From NCBI GenBank assembly GCA_030844895.1, contig CM061224.1:71742567-71806566 (forward strand): a stretch of DNA of 64,000 bases. Reading direction: 5' to 3'. The notes under the pieces are model-generated. The model made no database searches. It had not been told where the DNA came from and saw nothing but the letters and a program-made list of their open reading frames with translations. The DNA comes from Ambrosia x helenae. Its lineage: Eukaryota > Streptophyta > Magnoliopsida > Asterales > Asteraceae. The position numbers were made by a program, and so were the translations under genes. Of the stretch, positions 33,790 to 43,560 are shown piece after piece; within the stretch, counting starts at the first letter, position 1, and the number at the start of each line of letters is the position of its first letter.

Positions 33790-36121
33790 ATATAAAGTAA
33801 AGCAGTTTGATCTTTCGGGGGACCCAAGCCTGTTTGGTCTTGGGTCTTTGAACGGGTTGTTTCAAAGATTCTTTCAATTCACAAACATCTTGGGTTAACT
33901 CAACCCCTTTCTTCTCACTCACAACTTTCTTTTTCTCACTCTTCTCATTCTGTGAAGTTGAGGCTCCTTCAGATTCCTTAGATGACCAGGATTGCTCAGA
34001 TCTTTTCAAGATCCGGATCTGAGATTTTGAATTCTCAGCCGGTTTCTTTACTTCATCTTTAAATGCAACCTTTTTGGTTACCTTCTCTGATTTAACAGAG
34101 ACAGGTCCAACTGCTTGTTTTCCATTAGGTTTAGGAACAACCTTTTTGTTATCAGCAGTTGAGTTCATCACAGGTTTCTTAACAGATTTCTCAGTGGTTA
34201 TCCGGTTGCGTTTATCATACGTCATCGGACGGTTTTCCCTCTTGTTATAAAAATTGTTTTGATTATAATACGGTTCTTGTTGAGGGTAAAACCGTCTTTG
34301 TGGATAACCGTAGTTGTCAACCGGAAAATCATGATATTGCCTCATCTCCACCTCATGCCTTTTGTGTCGTACGTACGGGCAGGCGGCAAGTAAATGTCCC
34401 CGTTCCCCGCACTTATAACACGCACGGTATTCCTCATAGTTTTCTTTGATCGGCGACTTGGAAAAGCTAGCAATGGGATATCGATCAACCATGCATTGTT
34501 TCCTTAAACTTTCAGGAGCTGGATCCTTCGAGTAAGTCGGTTCAATAAAACTGTTGGCTTTATCAACTGGCAAAACAAATTGTGTGACATTGACCTTGGC
34601 ATCTTTATCCGAATAAATTTTATCTAAAATTTCTTGAGGAATGTCATTGGTTCTTTCAAATTTTGGAAACCAAATCGTACTTTCCTGCCAGATCTTTTCG
34701 ATTTTTGAATAATTGACAAACTTAATCGGATATTCATCATCAGATAAAATCTTATCGGAGCCTTGCATCCGATAGAAGATTTTGACAGGTTTGTCACACG
34801 ATTCGTTGCTCATATCATTAGATTTTTCAGATTTAAGCTCATTTTTCTTTTCAACCGGTTTAACCACATTTTTCTCATATTTAGTTTCAATTTTCTTTTC
34901 AACCGGTTTGCTCACATTTTTCTCAACTTTCTTTACCTCTTTCTTTTCAACACACTTACCAACAGACTTTTCATTTTTCTTTACCACATTCTTACGATGA
35001 GCATTTGCCATTGGATGAATGATCTGAGACGGTGAGACTGGCTCAGTAGTGATTATATGATTTTCATCAGGGATATCACTTTCATTTTCAACCGTCTCAG
35101 ATGGTTCATCTTCTTCATCTGAATCATCAGCAGCGACCACACCCTCATTGTTTCCCAGTACAGGTCTCACATCAGAATACGGATCACCGACACTAGAAGT
35201 GTTGGGCTCGTTTTCTGATGTGGAGTCAGAATTGACTAAAGTCTCCAGTGGTATTGCATGTAAATTGTGGTTCTCAAACAATACCGGAGATGGGACTGCC
35301 TTATAGTTTGCACTATTCGACTGGGAGGGTTCTTCTATGATATGGTCAACTACATATGCTATGTGCTTGTAACTTTCTAACTTCTTGTTTACTTTTTCAG
35401 CAAAGCACTTGATGGTTGCCATTTCTAACTTAGTATTTTCCATTTCATTGATGTAGTTATTAATGGCAAGTTGTTTAATTGACAATGTCTTTTTAAGTTC
35501 AGACACATCCTTTTTATAACCATCAAGAACTTTGTTGAAATCTTTTAAATCTTTTTGATAAATCTGACAGTTGATTTTGGCACTCTCAAGTTGGACCTTG
35601 AGAAGCTTATTTTCATCTGTCAGTTTTTCAAAATCAGCACATTTAACACATTTATCACACACTTGAGATTGAGATTCAGAACTTACCGGTTTAGGAGGTT
35701 CTGTCATTGCCATCAAAGCGAAGTGAGCTTCCTTCCCTGCGAAGAATTTGGAGTAGTCAATCTTGGTGCACGCATCATCCACCATACATGACTTGCGGGT
35801 CATCAGGAAATCAGCTTCAGCTAGCAGTTGGTCAATGTCATCATCTAGTGAATTCACACTAGCCTCTGAATCAGTATCACTCTCCATATCCGAGTAAGCT
35901 GAATCATAGTGGTCTCCAACATCCGTGACAGAATCAAGAATCATCCTAGATTTCTTGTCTTCACTCTCAGCAATCACATCCTCATTCACTTCCTCAATTT
36001 TCAACTCCGACACTTTTTCAATCACAACCTCCTCTTCAATCTCCTCATTTTCATCCAAACTCATCTGCTGTGCCACACAAGCCACGTTACCAGCGGTAAT
36101 CTCCTCCACCCCCAATTGCAT
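33761..36121 (-). CDS. Sirevirus gag, C-terminal part (coiled coil and second zinc knuckle)
   Basis: 786 codons in the same frame as the gag segment at 36422, separated from it by one in-frame TAG. It has an acidic start, a coiled coil (FEKLTDENKLLKVQLESAKI), Lys/Glu-rich repeats of the KPVEKK type, then a CCHC knuckle CYKCGERGHLLAACPY and a basic region. It overlaps the start of pol by 29 bp in another frame. The listed first Met is internal. Confidence 0.8.
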   Translation of the reverse strand: MQLGVEEITAGNVACVAQQMSLDENEEIEEEVVIEKVSELKIEEVNEDVIAESEDKKSRMILDSVTDVGDHYDSAYSDMESDTDSEASVNSLDDDIDQLLAEADFLMTRKSCMVDDACTKIDYSKFFAGKEAHFALMAMTEPPKPVSSESQSQVCDKCVKCADFEKLTDENKLLKVQLESAKINCQIYQKDLKDFNKVLDGYKKDVSELKKTLSIKQLAINNYINEMENTKLEMATIKCFAEKVNKKLESYKHIAYVVDHIIEEPSQSNSANYKAVPSPVLFENHNLHAIPLETLVNSDSTSENEPNTSSVGDPYSDVRPVLGNNEGVVAADDSDEEDEPSETVENESDIPDENHIITTEPVSPSQIIHPMANAHRKNVVKKNEKSVGKCVEKKEVKKVEKNVSKPVEKKIETKYEKNVVKPVEKKNELKSEKSNDMSNESCDKPVKIFYRMQGSDKILSDDEYPIKFVNYSKIEKIWQESTIWFPKFERTNDIPQEILDKIYSDKDAKVNVTQFVLPVDKANSFIEPTYSKDPAPESLRKQCMVDRYPIASFSKSPIKENYEEYRACYKCGERGHLLAACPYVRHKRHEVEMRQYHDFPVDNYGYPQRRFYPQQEPYYNQNNFYNKRENRPMTYDKRNRITTEKSVKKPVMNSTADNKKVVPKPNGKQAVGPVSVKSEKVTKKVAFKDEVKKPAENSKSQIRILKRSEQSWSSKESEGASTSQNEKSEKKKVVSEKKGVELTQDVCELKESLKQPVQRPKTKQAWVPRKIKLLYFICAGSSSWPC

Positions 36122-36421
36122 ACCCGTCCAATCAAAACCTTCATCTTTCTGAATTACAAGTGCTTGGTTTTGATTGTCAGTTTGGTTTTGGTTTTGAGTG
36201 TTAGGTGTAGAGATAGGAACAATAGTTCGGTTTGGATTTTGTTGAGGTTGGTTTTGAGTTGTGGATTGTCTAGTGTTGGTATTTTGTTGACGGGTCTGAT
36301 AATTGTTTTGGGGTTGAAAGCTTGAGATGTTAGTACTGTTGTATGAAACTTGATTTTGGTTTTGATTTTGTCTGTTTTGGTATGTTGAATTGAACGGGTT
36401 TCGATTACCTTGCTGTGCTGG

Positions 36422-37996
36422 CTATGTGCACTCTCTTTTAAAGTGACCCTTCTCCCCATAATTGAAGCATGTAACTTTTGCTTTGTTGAATCCGTATGTG
36501 GTGTTGGGAGAAGTTGAGAGGTCAGTTCTGCCAGTCTTCTGAATAAAGTCAGTGGCTCTCCTCATAATGCTTCCAAAAGCCCACTGAATGTCCATAAGCT
36601 CCATCTCCTCTTTGTCGATTTGAGCGTAGTCCTCATTGGTGAGATTGTTGTTTCCAATTTGACTCGCAACCAAACCGTTGTAAGAAGCAACCATAGCAGA
36701 TACTAGAGCAACATGCTGTTGAGCAATTTCAACAGTCACATTGTTAAGATTCGAGGTCTCTAACACAATTGGGTTTTGATTTGATTGTGCTTGAGTAATC
36801 TGCATCTGATTCATGTGAGGAGGATATTGTTGTTGTTGTTGAGGTTGACTTGATGTGTAGCATGCAGCTTGTTGTAATGGTGAAAAAGGTGGAATAAAGT
36901 TTGATGTTTGATAAGGTTGTTGTGTGTATGATGGTGTGTAGGATGAAGTTTGGGCAAGGTAGTTGATGGGTGCTTTTGTAGGTTCAACAACATTGGATAC
37001 ACATGCTATGTGAGGAGCAACTTTAGAAGTAGTGCTTGAAGCAGAAAGAGAGTTAGATGTACCACTCACATACAGATCAGGATTCTGTGGAATCTGAGCT
37101 CTCTTAGCTTTTCTCTTCTCCTCCATCTCTTTGTTTTCCAGCTTTTGAATGAACTCGTTAATAGTCCAATACTGGTATGCATCCTTTTCCTTCAACACTT
37201 CGATGTGTTGGCTCCAGTAGGGTGGTAAAGCATCAGCAAATTTATCTACTAATTCTGACATTGGTATGCTGATCTCATAGCTCGACAGTTCAGTGAGCAA
37301 ATGGCAATACCGTGGAACCAACTCTTTTAGGGTCTCATTGCCCATGTAACTGAAGTTTTCAAATTCCTTCCAAAGCTCTTCCATCCTTAGCTTCCTTGTC
37401 TTCTCATTTCCATCATGTCGATTTCTCAGCATATCCCATAGTTGTTTGGATGTTGTACAAGATCCAAACTGATGTAGTAAATCAGTGTTGATCGCCTGGG
37501 ATAGCTGAGAGAATGCCTTCTTCTCTATCGCAAACCTCTTCTTCTCATCATCCGCCAAATTCTCCAAAGGTATCGGTTCTCCAGTATTCTCCAGAATAGG
37601 AGCAACGTAACCCTTCACTATCATTTGCCATGCCTCGGCTCCCTCAAGTCCTTGTCCCTCAACATGGATCTTAAACTTCGTCTTCCAAGTATTGTACTCC
37701 TTCATGTCCATTAGCTTTGGTGGACGATTGCCGCTTCCAGAGGATAGATCATGAATAAGAGTGGATATGGCATTGGTCGTCTGTGAATGAACTGCAGCTG
37801 CTGCTACTCCCCAATAGTTGTCAATCGGTTGTTGTAATGGTTGAACAACTTGTTGAGGAGCCGAACTAGTCATAGCCATATAATTGATTGGCTGTGATGG
37901 TTGACTAGTCTTCTGGGCTGCAACCGACCATGGATCTTGTGTTGTCTGCTGTTGTGGTGCTTGAGTAGGTCTAGGCGTTGTTGGGAAGTTCCACAT
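36422..37996 (-). pseudogene. Sirevirus gag, N-terminal part ended by a premature TAG
   Basis: Start chosen at the ATG 37994-37996 (MWNFPTTPRP), since an acceptor-like TTTGCAG lies seven bases upstream. The capsid domain of the UBN2/Retrotran_gag type is recognisable (KLMDMKEYNTWKTKF, SKQLWDMLRNRHDG, FADALPPYWSQH), then Gln-rich sequence and a zinc knuckle CFNYGEKGHFKREC in which the second Cys is Tyr. The TAG at 36422-36424 follows directly; the same frame then continues through Gln/Asn-rich sequence into the segment at 36121. Confidence 0.85.
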
Positions 37997-38002
37997 CTTG
38001 TC

Positions 38003-38620
38003 CTGCAAACGATTAAACACAAAAAGATTAGAAAGATTTTAAAAACAGGATACTCCTTCGTACAGTCGAACGTACGAATGAGAAATAATGTTCTCCTTCG
38101 ACCGTTTTGATTGATACGAATGTGGACTGAAATAACAAAATCTCCTTCGACCGCTTTCTCCTCTCGTTCGACCGTTCTCCTGCTCCTTCGACCGTTCGAT
38201 CAATCGAAGGTGACACAACTGGGCGAATGAACAAAATAAGCAATCAAAGTGTACGTTCGACCACTATAACACTTCCTTCGATCACAAAATCCCTCTTTCG
38301 ACCCAATAGATTTCCACTTTCGACCACTCTCTCTCTTTCGACCCTAGAGAATTCAAAAACGGTTATTCTTTGAAAATCCGTTAATTTTAATCATGTTTAT
38401 CAATTGTTGATGGATTTTGATGATCTAAATCAGGTTTTGAATCGGAATTGATTTGGAACAACTTTAATGAAGAGAATTATCCAATTTAACCTCGAAATCA
38501 AGTTGTAATCAATCAAAATCTTATCACATCAGTTTGTTCATTGAAAACAGAAACTTTTTGACCAAAATTGGGTCCAAATCAACTGAGAAACTATTAATTT
38601 GTGGTTGTTTGATCCAGAAT
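38003..38620 (-). other. Untranslated leader of the Sirevirus
   Basis: Between PBS and gag. 38050-38345 is packed with TTCGACC, TTCGTAC and CGAATG motifs. A donor-like TCGAG|GTTAAA at 38491/38490 and an acceptor-like site at 38003 could define a 488-bp leader intron; this is weaker than the intron before the extra ORF. Confidence 0.5.
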
Positions 38621-38634
38621 GGCTATGATACCAC
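38621..38634 (-). other. Primer binding site of the Sirevirus
   Basis: The minus strand GTGGTATCATAGCC matches the initiator-Met tRNA complement with one mismatch, three bases from the LTR. Confidence 0.8.
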
Positions 38635-38636
38635 TT

Positions 38637-39172
38637 TGTATGTGCATGAAAGGATCGCATAACAACAAAGAATGATCAAACAAGTTAGTTTTAGGTGCGG
38701 AAACCCTAAAACTATCACAAAATAATAGTCAAACAGATTAAAACACACAGATCATCATTTTCAAAAGCTTTTCATTAATTAACAACTCGATTACACGTTG
38801 AAATATGATTACAAACAAGGTATGAACGTTAAAAGAGTTAAACAAAACACTAGAAAGAATATCAGAAAGTGGAGGGAATAATAATGACCAAAAGATACAT
38901 TCAAAAATCAAACTTGTCTATTTATAGACTGCACATTCGCCCAAATTGATTGTGCGAATGTGCAGGTTCGCCCAAACTGATTGGTCGAACCAAGTTCTAC
39001 AATAAACTAAATTCACATTCGTCCAAGTCTTCTTCCTTCGCACCATTTCTTCTTTCTTCGTACCTACAAAAACCCTCCTTCGCACCTTCATATTCTCCTT
39101 CGCACCAACGACATCTATCAAAACAAGGGTGTTGTTCAATCCGAAGCATTAGTCACACTTTTGCATCTACAG
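38637..39172 (-). repeat. Sirevirus 5' LTR
   Basis: 536 bp, matching the 3' LTR. The TATA box on the minus strand (TATAAATA) is at 38919-38926, placing the start of transcription near 38890. Confidence 0.93.
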
Positions 39173-39902
39173 TATTGGTTTCGAACTGACCGCCCGGTAA
39201 CGAACCGTACCTGTTTCGAACTGACCGCCAGTTATCCACCCGTACCGGTTTCGAACTGACCGGCCCGTTATCCACCCGTACCGGTTTTGAACTGACCGCC
39301 CCGTTATCCACCCATACCGGTTTCGAACTGACCGCCAGTTATCCACCCGTAGCGGTTTCGAACTGACCGCCCGGTATCCATCCGTACCGGTTTCAAACTG
39401 ACCGCCCGGTAACGAACCGTACGGGTTTCGAACTGACTGCCCCGTTATCCTCCGTACCAGTTTCGAACTGACCGCCAGTTATCCACCCGTAGCGGTTTCG
39501 AACTGACTGGCCCGTTATCCACCCGTACGGGTTTCGAACTGACCGGCCCCTTAGCCATCCGTACCGGTTTCGAACTGACCGCTCGGTAACGAACCGTGCC
39601 AGTTTCGAGTTACCGCTCGGTGACGAACCGTACCGGTTTCGAACTGGCCGCTCGGTGACGAACCATACCGGTTTCGAACTGACCGTCCGGTAACGAACCG
39701 TACCGGTTTCGAACTGACCGCCCGGTAACGAACCGTACCGGTTTCGAACTGACCGCCCCGTTATCCACCCGTTCCGGTTTCGAACTGACCGCCAGTTATC
39801 CACCCGTAGCGGTTTCAAACTGACCGGCCCGCTATCCACCCGTAGCGGTTTGGAACTGACCGGCCCGTTATCCACCCGTGGCGGTTTCGAACTGACCGGC
39901 CC
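39173..39902. repeat. 35-36 bp tandem array, right part (21 units)
   Basis: Same unit types as 22515-23437; it begins with the duplicated GTATT. I count 21 cores. It ends in GACCGGCCCG and passes into unrelated sequence with CGAGCGAGTTTCGAGC. Confidence 0.92.
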
Positions 39903-40861
39903 GCTTTTCGAGCGAGTTTCGAGCAAGCCTCGAGATGCGGGCTTTTTGTACACCGCTAATAATATCTACTAATATCATCTTTATATATATAATAACATGT
40001 TCTGGTTTATACTTACTTTTGTTAGTTCATTAGTTTGTATACTATGTTTTGTATACTATTAGGGAGAGTTAGGTTCCTGTACAAAACCTACTTTTTGTGA
40101 GAAATGTGAGAACCAATATTAATGTGACACATGACCTTCTATTTTTATATCTTGAGGGGTATCAATGTAAATTGTGTTGATTATGTTATTTTTAGAAGAT
40201 AATTGGCAATTAATATCGTGATTAATTAGGAGCATTAGTAGGGATTTTTGTTTAATATTTTGAACGGGTATTTCTTCATTATTTATAAACATACAGCACA
40301 TCATTATTCATTCACTGAATTCGCAGAAATCAAAAAGCATTCATAGTGTAGTGTTTTATTCGAATGGACAATTCAATTGCTGATCAAGTCGGTGGTATGT
40401 TTCTTTATATTTTTTCGTGTAAAGTTATGTTTCTGCACAGTATAATATAACTTATATTTTTACATAACAAACAATGTGAAACCATTTTTTTGTTATATAC
40501 AGAAAAACAGGAACAAAGCCTTTTTTTTTTTGAAATATAAATCAGGGTGTTATATATTATTTCAAATAATGATATCATGAAACCCATAATATCCTTAGTG
40601 TTTTTATAAACAAAATGTTTTTTTTTTTGTGTTTATAGATTTGATTTTTTGTCAACGAACGTTTGCATATATCATTTTTATTAATGTGTTTTAATTTTTG
40701 TTCAAAAGTTTTGTGTATACGGTTTTTAGGTATCAATTCATACTAATGTGTTTTTACAGATGTTCCTTATGTTATATCAATTCATACGAACGTTGTTCTA
40801 TGTATTGACGTTATTTGATTTAAGTAATAAATTCTAGTATTGAAATTTTTCTAAGAGTTGT
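39903..40861 (+). other. AT-rich unclassified segment, possibly a DNA-transposon or Helitron gene start
   Basis: Contains TAGGGAGAGTTAGGTTCCTG at 40061, which looks like a transposon terminus, a TATA-like TTTATAAACAT near 40285, and a short frame MDNSIADQVGG starting at 40364 that runs into a good donor (GTATG at 40395). T-rich, intron-like sequence follows. No homologue is recognised. Confidence 0.3.
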
Positions 40862-40935
40862 TTGCATGGCATAATCACAATGCATGATTGTTTGAATATA
40901 AACTCATACTGTGCTTGTTATACTTATAAACTTGC

Positions 40936-41178
40936 TTGCATAAACATGTTATCAAATTGCAATCTATGTGTCATCATGCCTTTTCAACAGTCGGGAGAGG
41001 CCCTACAACCTGCTCCACGACTGGTGGAGGCTATCAAACCTACTCAACGATTGGTAGAGGTCATCATGCCTTTTCAACAGTCGGGAGAGGCCCTACAACC
41101 TACTCCACGACTGGTGGAGGCTATCGGACCTGCTCAACAATTGGTAGAGTCATAAAAGGACGCAAAACCCTAATGTAA
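40936..41178 (+). CDS. 10-residue repeat peptide of the non-autonomous element
   Basis: An 80-codon frame containing six tandem 10-residue units of the form xxxxSTxGRG (HHAFSTVGRG, PTTCSTTGGG, YQTYSTIGRG, then the same three types again), ending IKGRKTLM. The 30-bp DNA unit keeps the frame. The copy at 61152-61481 has the same unit order and the related end IEGHKTLM. Function unknown. It may be a genuine small protein or a translated tandem repeat; in-frame retention in two copies favours the former. Confidence 0.45.
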   Translation: MHKHVIKLQSMCHHAFSTVGRGPTTCSTTGGGYQTYSTIGRGHHAFSTVGRGPTTYSTTGGGYRTCSTIGRVIKGRKTLM

Positions 41179-41298
41179 GGTAAATTGGTAATTACGGTCC
41201 GGAATGTAATCATGAATTTACAGGTACATTAAGGTAGTGTGGAATTTTATCATGGTTTTCGGTAGTTGACCAAATTGTAAACCTGGTGTTCTTCTTTT

Positions 41299-41333
41299 AA
41301 CTTCGGGACGAAGTTCCTAAAAGTAGGGGAGAC
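41299..41333 (+). promoter_or_regulatory. Hairpin and polypurine tract before the 3' LTR
   Basis: AACTTCG-GGA-CGAAGTT at 41299-41315 is a perfect 7-bp stem with a 3-base loop, followed by AAAAGTAGGGGAGAC next to the LTR start. Confidence 0.7.
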
Positions 41334-41518
41334 TGTAACATCTCGCGTTTAAATAATTGTACGTTATGTATAATCTGGATAAAAACGACAAGTTCTATTA
41401 TTATTGTTTACATTTAATTATTTTGTAGCATTTTAAACCCTAATACTATGATAATTATTCATAATATAATATATATATATATTAAATATATGTTAAAAAT
41501 AATTGTTAAAAATTATAC

Positions 41519-41600
41519 GCTGAGGTCGGGGTTCGAACCCGAGTCCTCAGCCGGTTCAATCATACACACCCACACAACCAACTGATCTAGCCATAATCCT
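41519..41600 (-). repeat. tRNA-like sequence inside the LTR
   Basis: The minus strand has an A-box-like TAGATCAGTTGG and a B-box GGTTCGAACCC within a 5-bp T-arm-like hairpin. The acceptor stem cannot be formed, so it is not a working tRNA gene. Confidence 0.4.
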
Positions 41601-42203
41601 TGTCCTAAACCCAGCACGAATTAAATATAACTTGAGCTCGAAATCATCTCAGTTGACTTGGAAAGTCAACTGAGATCAATGGCTTACCATAATCACCACC
41701 ATTGACTCGTAATTGATCTATGATTGTCATCACAACGCGATTACCGATCATCTACAGGTCAGCACACGGTCAATTAACCATCAATTCTTACCAATTATAT
41801 GTTTGAACGCGTCAAACATTAACGACAAGGTCAAGCTTGCCAAATCGATCACCTAGACAACCTTACTATAAATTGAACCCTCCTGGACCATCACAACTCG
41901 CCACTAATTGTTTCTACACCTCCAATTTCTATTAAGAGTCCTCTGTTCTTGGAATTCTGTTCGTAGTTTGACTTATAGCGTTGACTGAGCAATCGTGCAC
42001 GAAACGAGTTTGTAAGTTCGTAATTTTTGATGGGTTTTAATCTTCGGCATACACACATCAATAACCCTAAGGTTAATTGGGTTATTGATGTGTGAATTGA
42101 TCGATTGGAAATCTTAGGGCTCGAATGTGATTTTGGGGAAGAACATGAATTCAATTATGTTATTTATTTTAAATAAACTGAAACCAAACACAACCACTGG
42201 TCT

Positions 42204-42275
42204 GGACCAAGTGGTTGTGTCTGGTGCCCACTATCTGAGCCACCCGGGTTCGATCCCCGGCTGTGGCAACATCTT
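42204..42275 (+). repeat. Second tRNA-like sequence inside the LTR
   Basis: An A-box-like TGGACCAAGTGG and GGGTTCGATCCCC in a perfect T-arm hairpin (CCGGG / CCCGG), flanked by GCCAC / GTGGC. Probably tRNA- or SINE-derived. Confidence 0.4.
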
Positions 42276-42315
42276 TCTTCTTTTTGTTTGTTTTATAAAC
42301 TAATATATATATAAT

Positions 42316-42851
42316 TGTGAGCGTTGGATTTTAACTAAAACAGGATATTATGATCATACAAGTCACAAATCTAGGTGCGGAATCCCTAGATCTGAACAAA
42401 TTAATAAGATGCTAATCACGACACAATCAAGATCATTTTCAACTTCATTTTCATAGATTAACTTTCAAATAACAAGCAATTACAATGTTTATGTTAATCT
42501 AGAAACACAACGACACTTTCTCAAAACACCTATGAACCTGCACAAAACCTGGACACAAAAATGATAACTCTCTTGCATAATCATAAACTCAAAACCTATA
42601 TATACTGACTGCACGTTCGCCCCTTTCTGTGGGTCGAATGTGACAATTTCCACATTCGCCCACTTGAAGTGGTCGAATGTGGTCTTCATTCCACATCAAA
42701 ACTTCCTTCGTCCTTTCAGGTTCCACCTTCGCCCAGTTAATCTCACCTTCGCCCAAAACTATCTTCATTCGCCCATATCTACATACCTTCGGCTACCTTT
42801 AACATATGTTAGTAATATAATATCCAATCCTTAGTCGCAAATGCATCAACA
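42316..42851 (-). repeat. Solo LTR of a related Sirevirus, with ATAAT target duplication
   Basis: 536 bp, TGTGAGCGTTGG...GCATCAACA, flanked by ATAAT at 42311-42315 and 42852-42856. It contains TTCGCCCACTTGAAGTGGTC-type hairpins and a minus-strand TATA (plus CTATATATAC near 42596). Length matches the Sirevirus LTRs here. No internal sequence remains, so it formed by LTR-LTR recombination. Confidence 0.8.
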
Positions 42852-42856
42852 ATAAT

Positions 42857-43560
42857 TACTAGTATTTTAAAATTAGTTTTAAAATACTAAAACTCTTTTA
42901 ATAATTCTCCAAAAATTATTTTAAGTTAATCTAATGAAAAAGTTTAACTTACAATTTTTAGTTTTCAAAAATTTATTTATTTAATATATTTAATAAATAA
43001 ATCAAGTTTATTCTATTATATTTATAAAATTCTATTAAAATATCAAAACAATTTTATAAGTTCCCACAAAAATTATTCTAAGTTTTTATAACAATAAACT
43101 TTTCTGAAATGATTTTTATTTCAGAAAAATCATTTATTTAATATTTTTAATCAATTTTTGTTAGTTTTAATCATAATTAAATCATAATAAATCCAATTTT
43201 TAATATTTTTGCACCAAAATTTTATACAAATTATTTCTGATTATTTGGAACAGAAATATAATTTTTAAACTAATAATTCTTTAATTTTAGTATTTTTAAA
43301 TATTAAATTTAAATTTTGACAATTTTAATAAATAGATTTAATATTTTATTTTAAAGAAAATAATTTTATAAAAATTATTTTTGTACTTTAAACTCATTAT
43401 TGTGACCATCCTAAATTCAAATTTTATAAAAAGATTTTTGTCTATTTATTTACTAAATTTCTCTCAATTATCAAACATTTATATTATTAATCAGACAAAC
43501 AATTATCCCCAAATCCGAAGCCCTAGAACATATACATTTGTAGACTAGATAGACTTAGAC
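42857..43560. other. Very AT-rich stretch within the LTR
   Basis: Mostly A and T, with repeated TTTTAATA, AATTTTTA and TTATTTAA words; no genes seen. The other LTR copy lacks it, so it is an insertion or expansion of unknown kind. Confidence 0.5.

Larger units (their letters stand above)
23923..39172 (-). mobile_element. Nearly complete Sirevirus (Ty1/copia), 15.2 kb, with extra ORF
   Basis: The LTR pair is 23923-24457 and 38637-39172 (eight substitutions and one indel by hand alignment). On the minus strand: PBS, untranslated leader, gag, gag C-terminal region, pol with protease-integrase-RT-RNase H order (copia order), a 2.3-kb spacer and a large extra ORF, then a purine tract. This is the Sirevirus plan. 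One nonsense codon in gag, one frameshift in the extra ORF and missense changes near the integrase active site suggest it is disabled but young. Confidence 0.93.

Noticed and set aside
41519..42275. Genuine tRNA genes
   Set aside because: B boxes and T arms are good, but no acceptor stem or anticodon arm of proper geometry can be paired around them.
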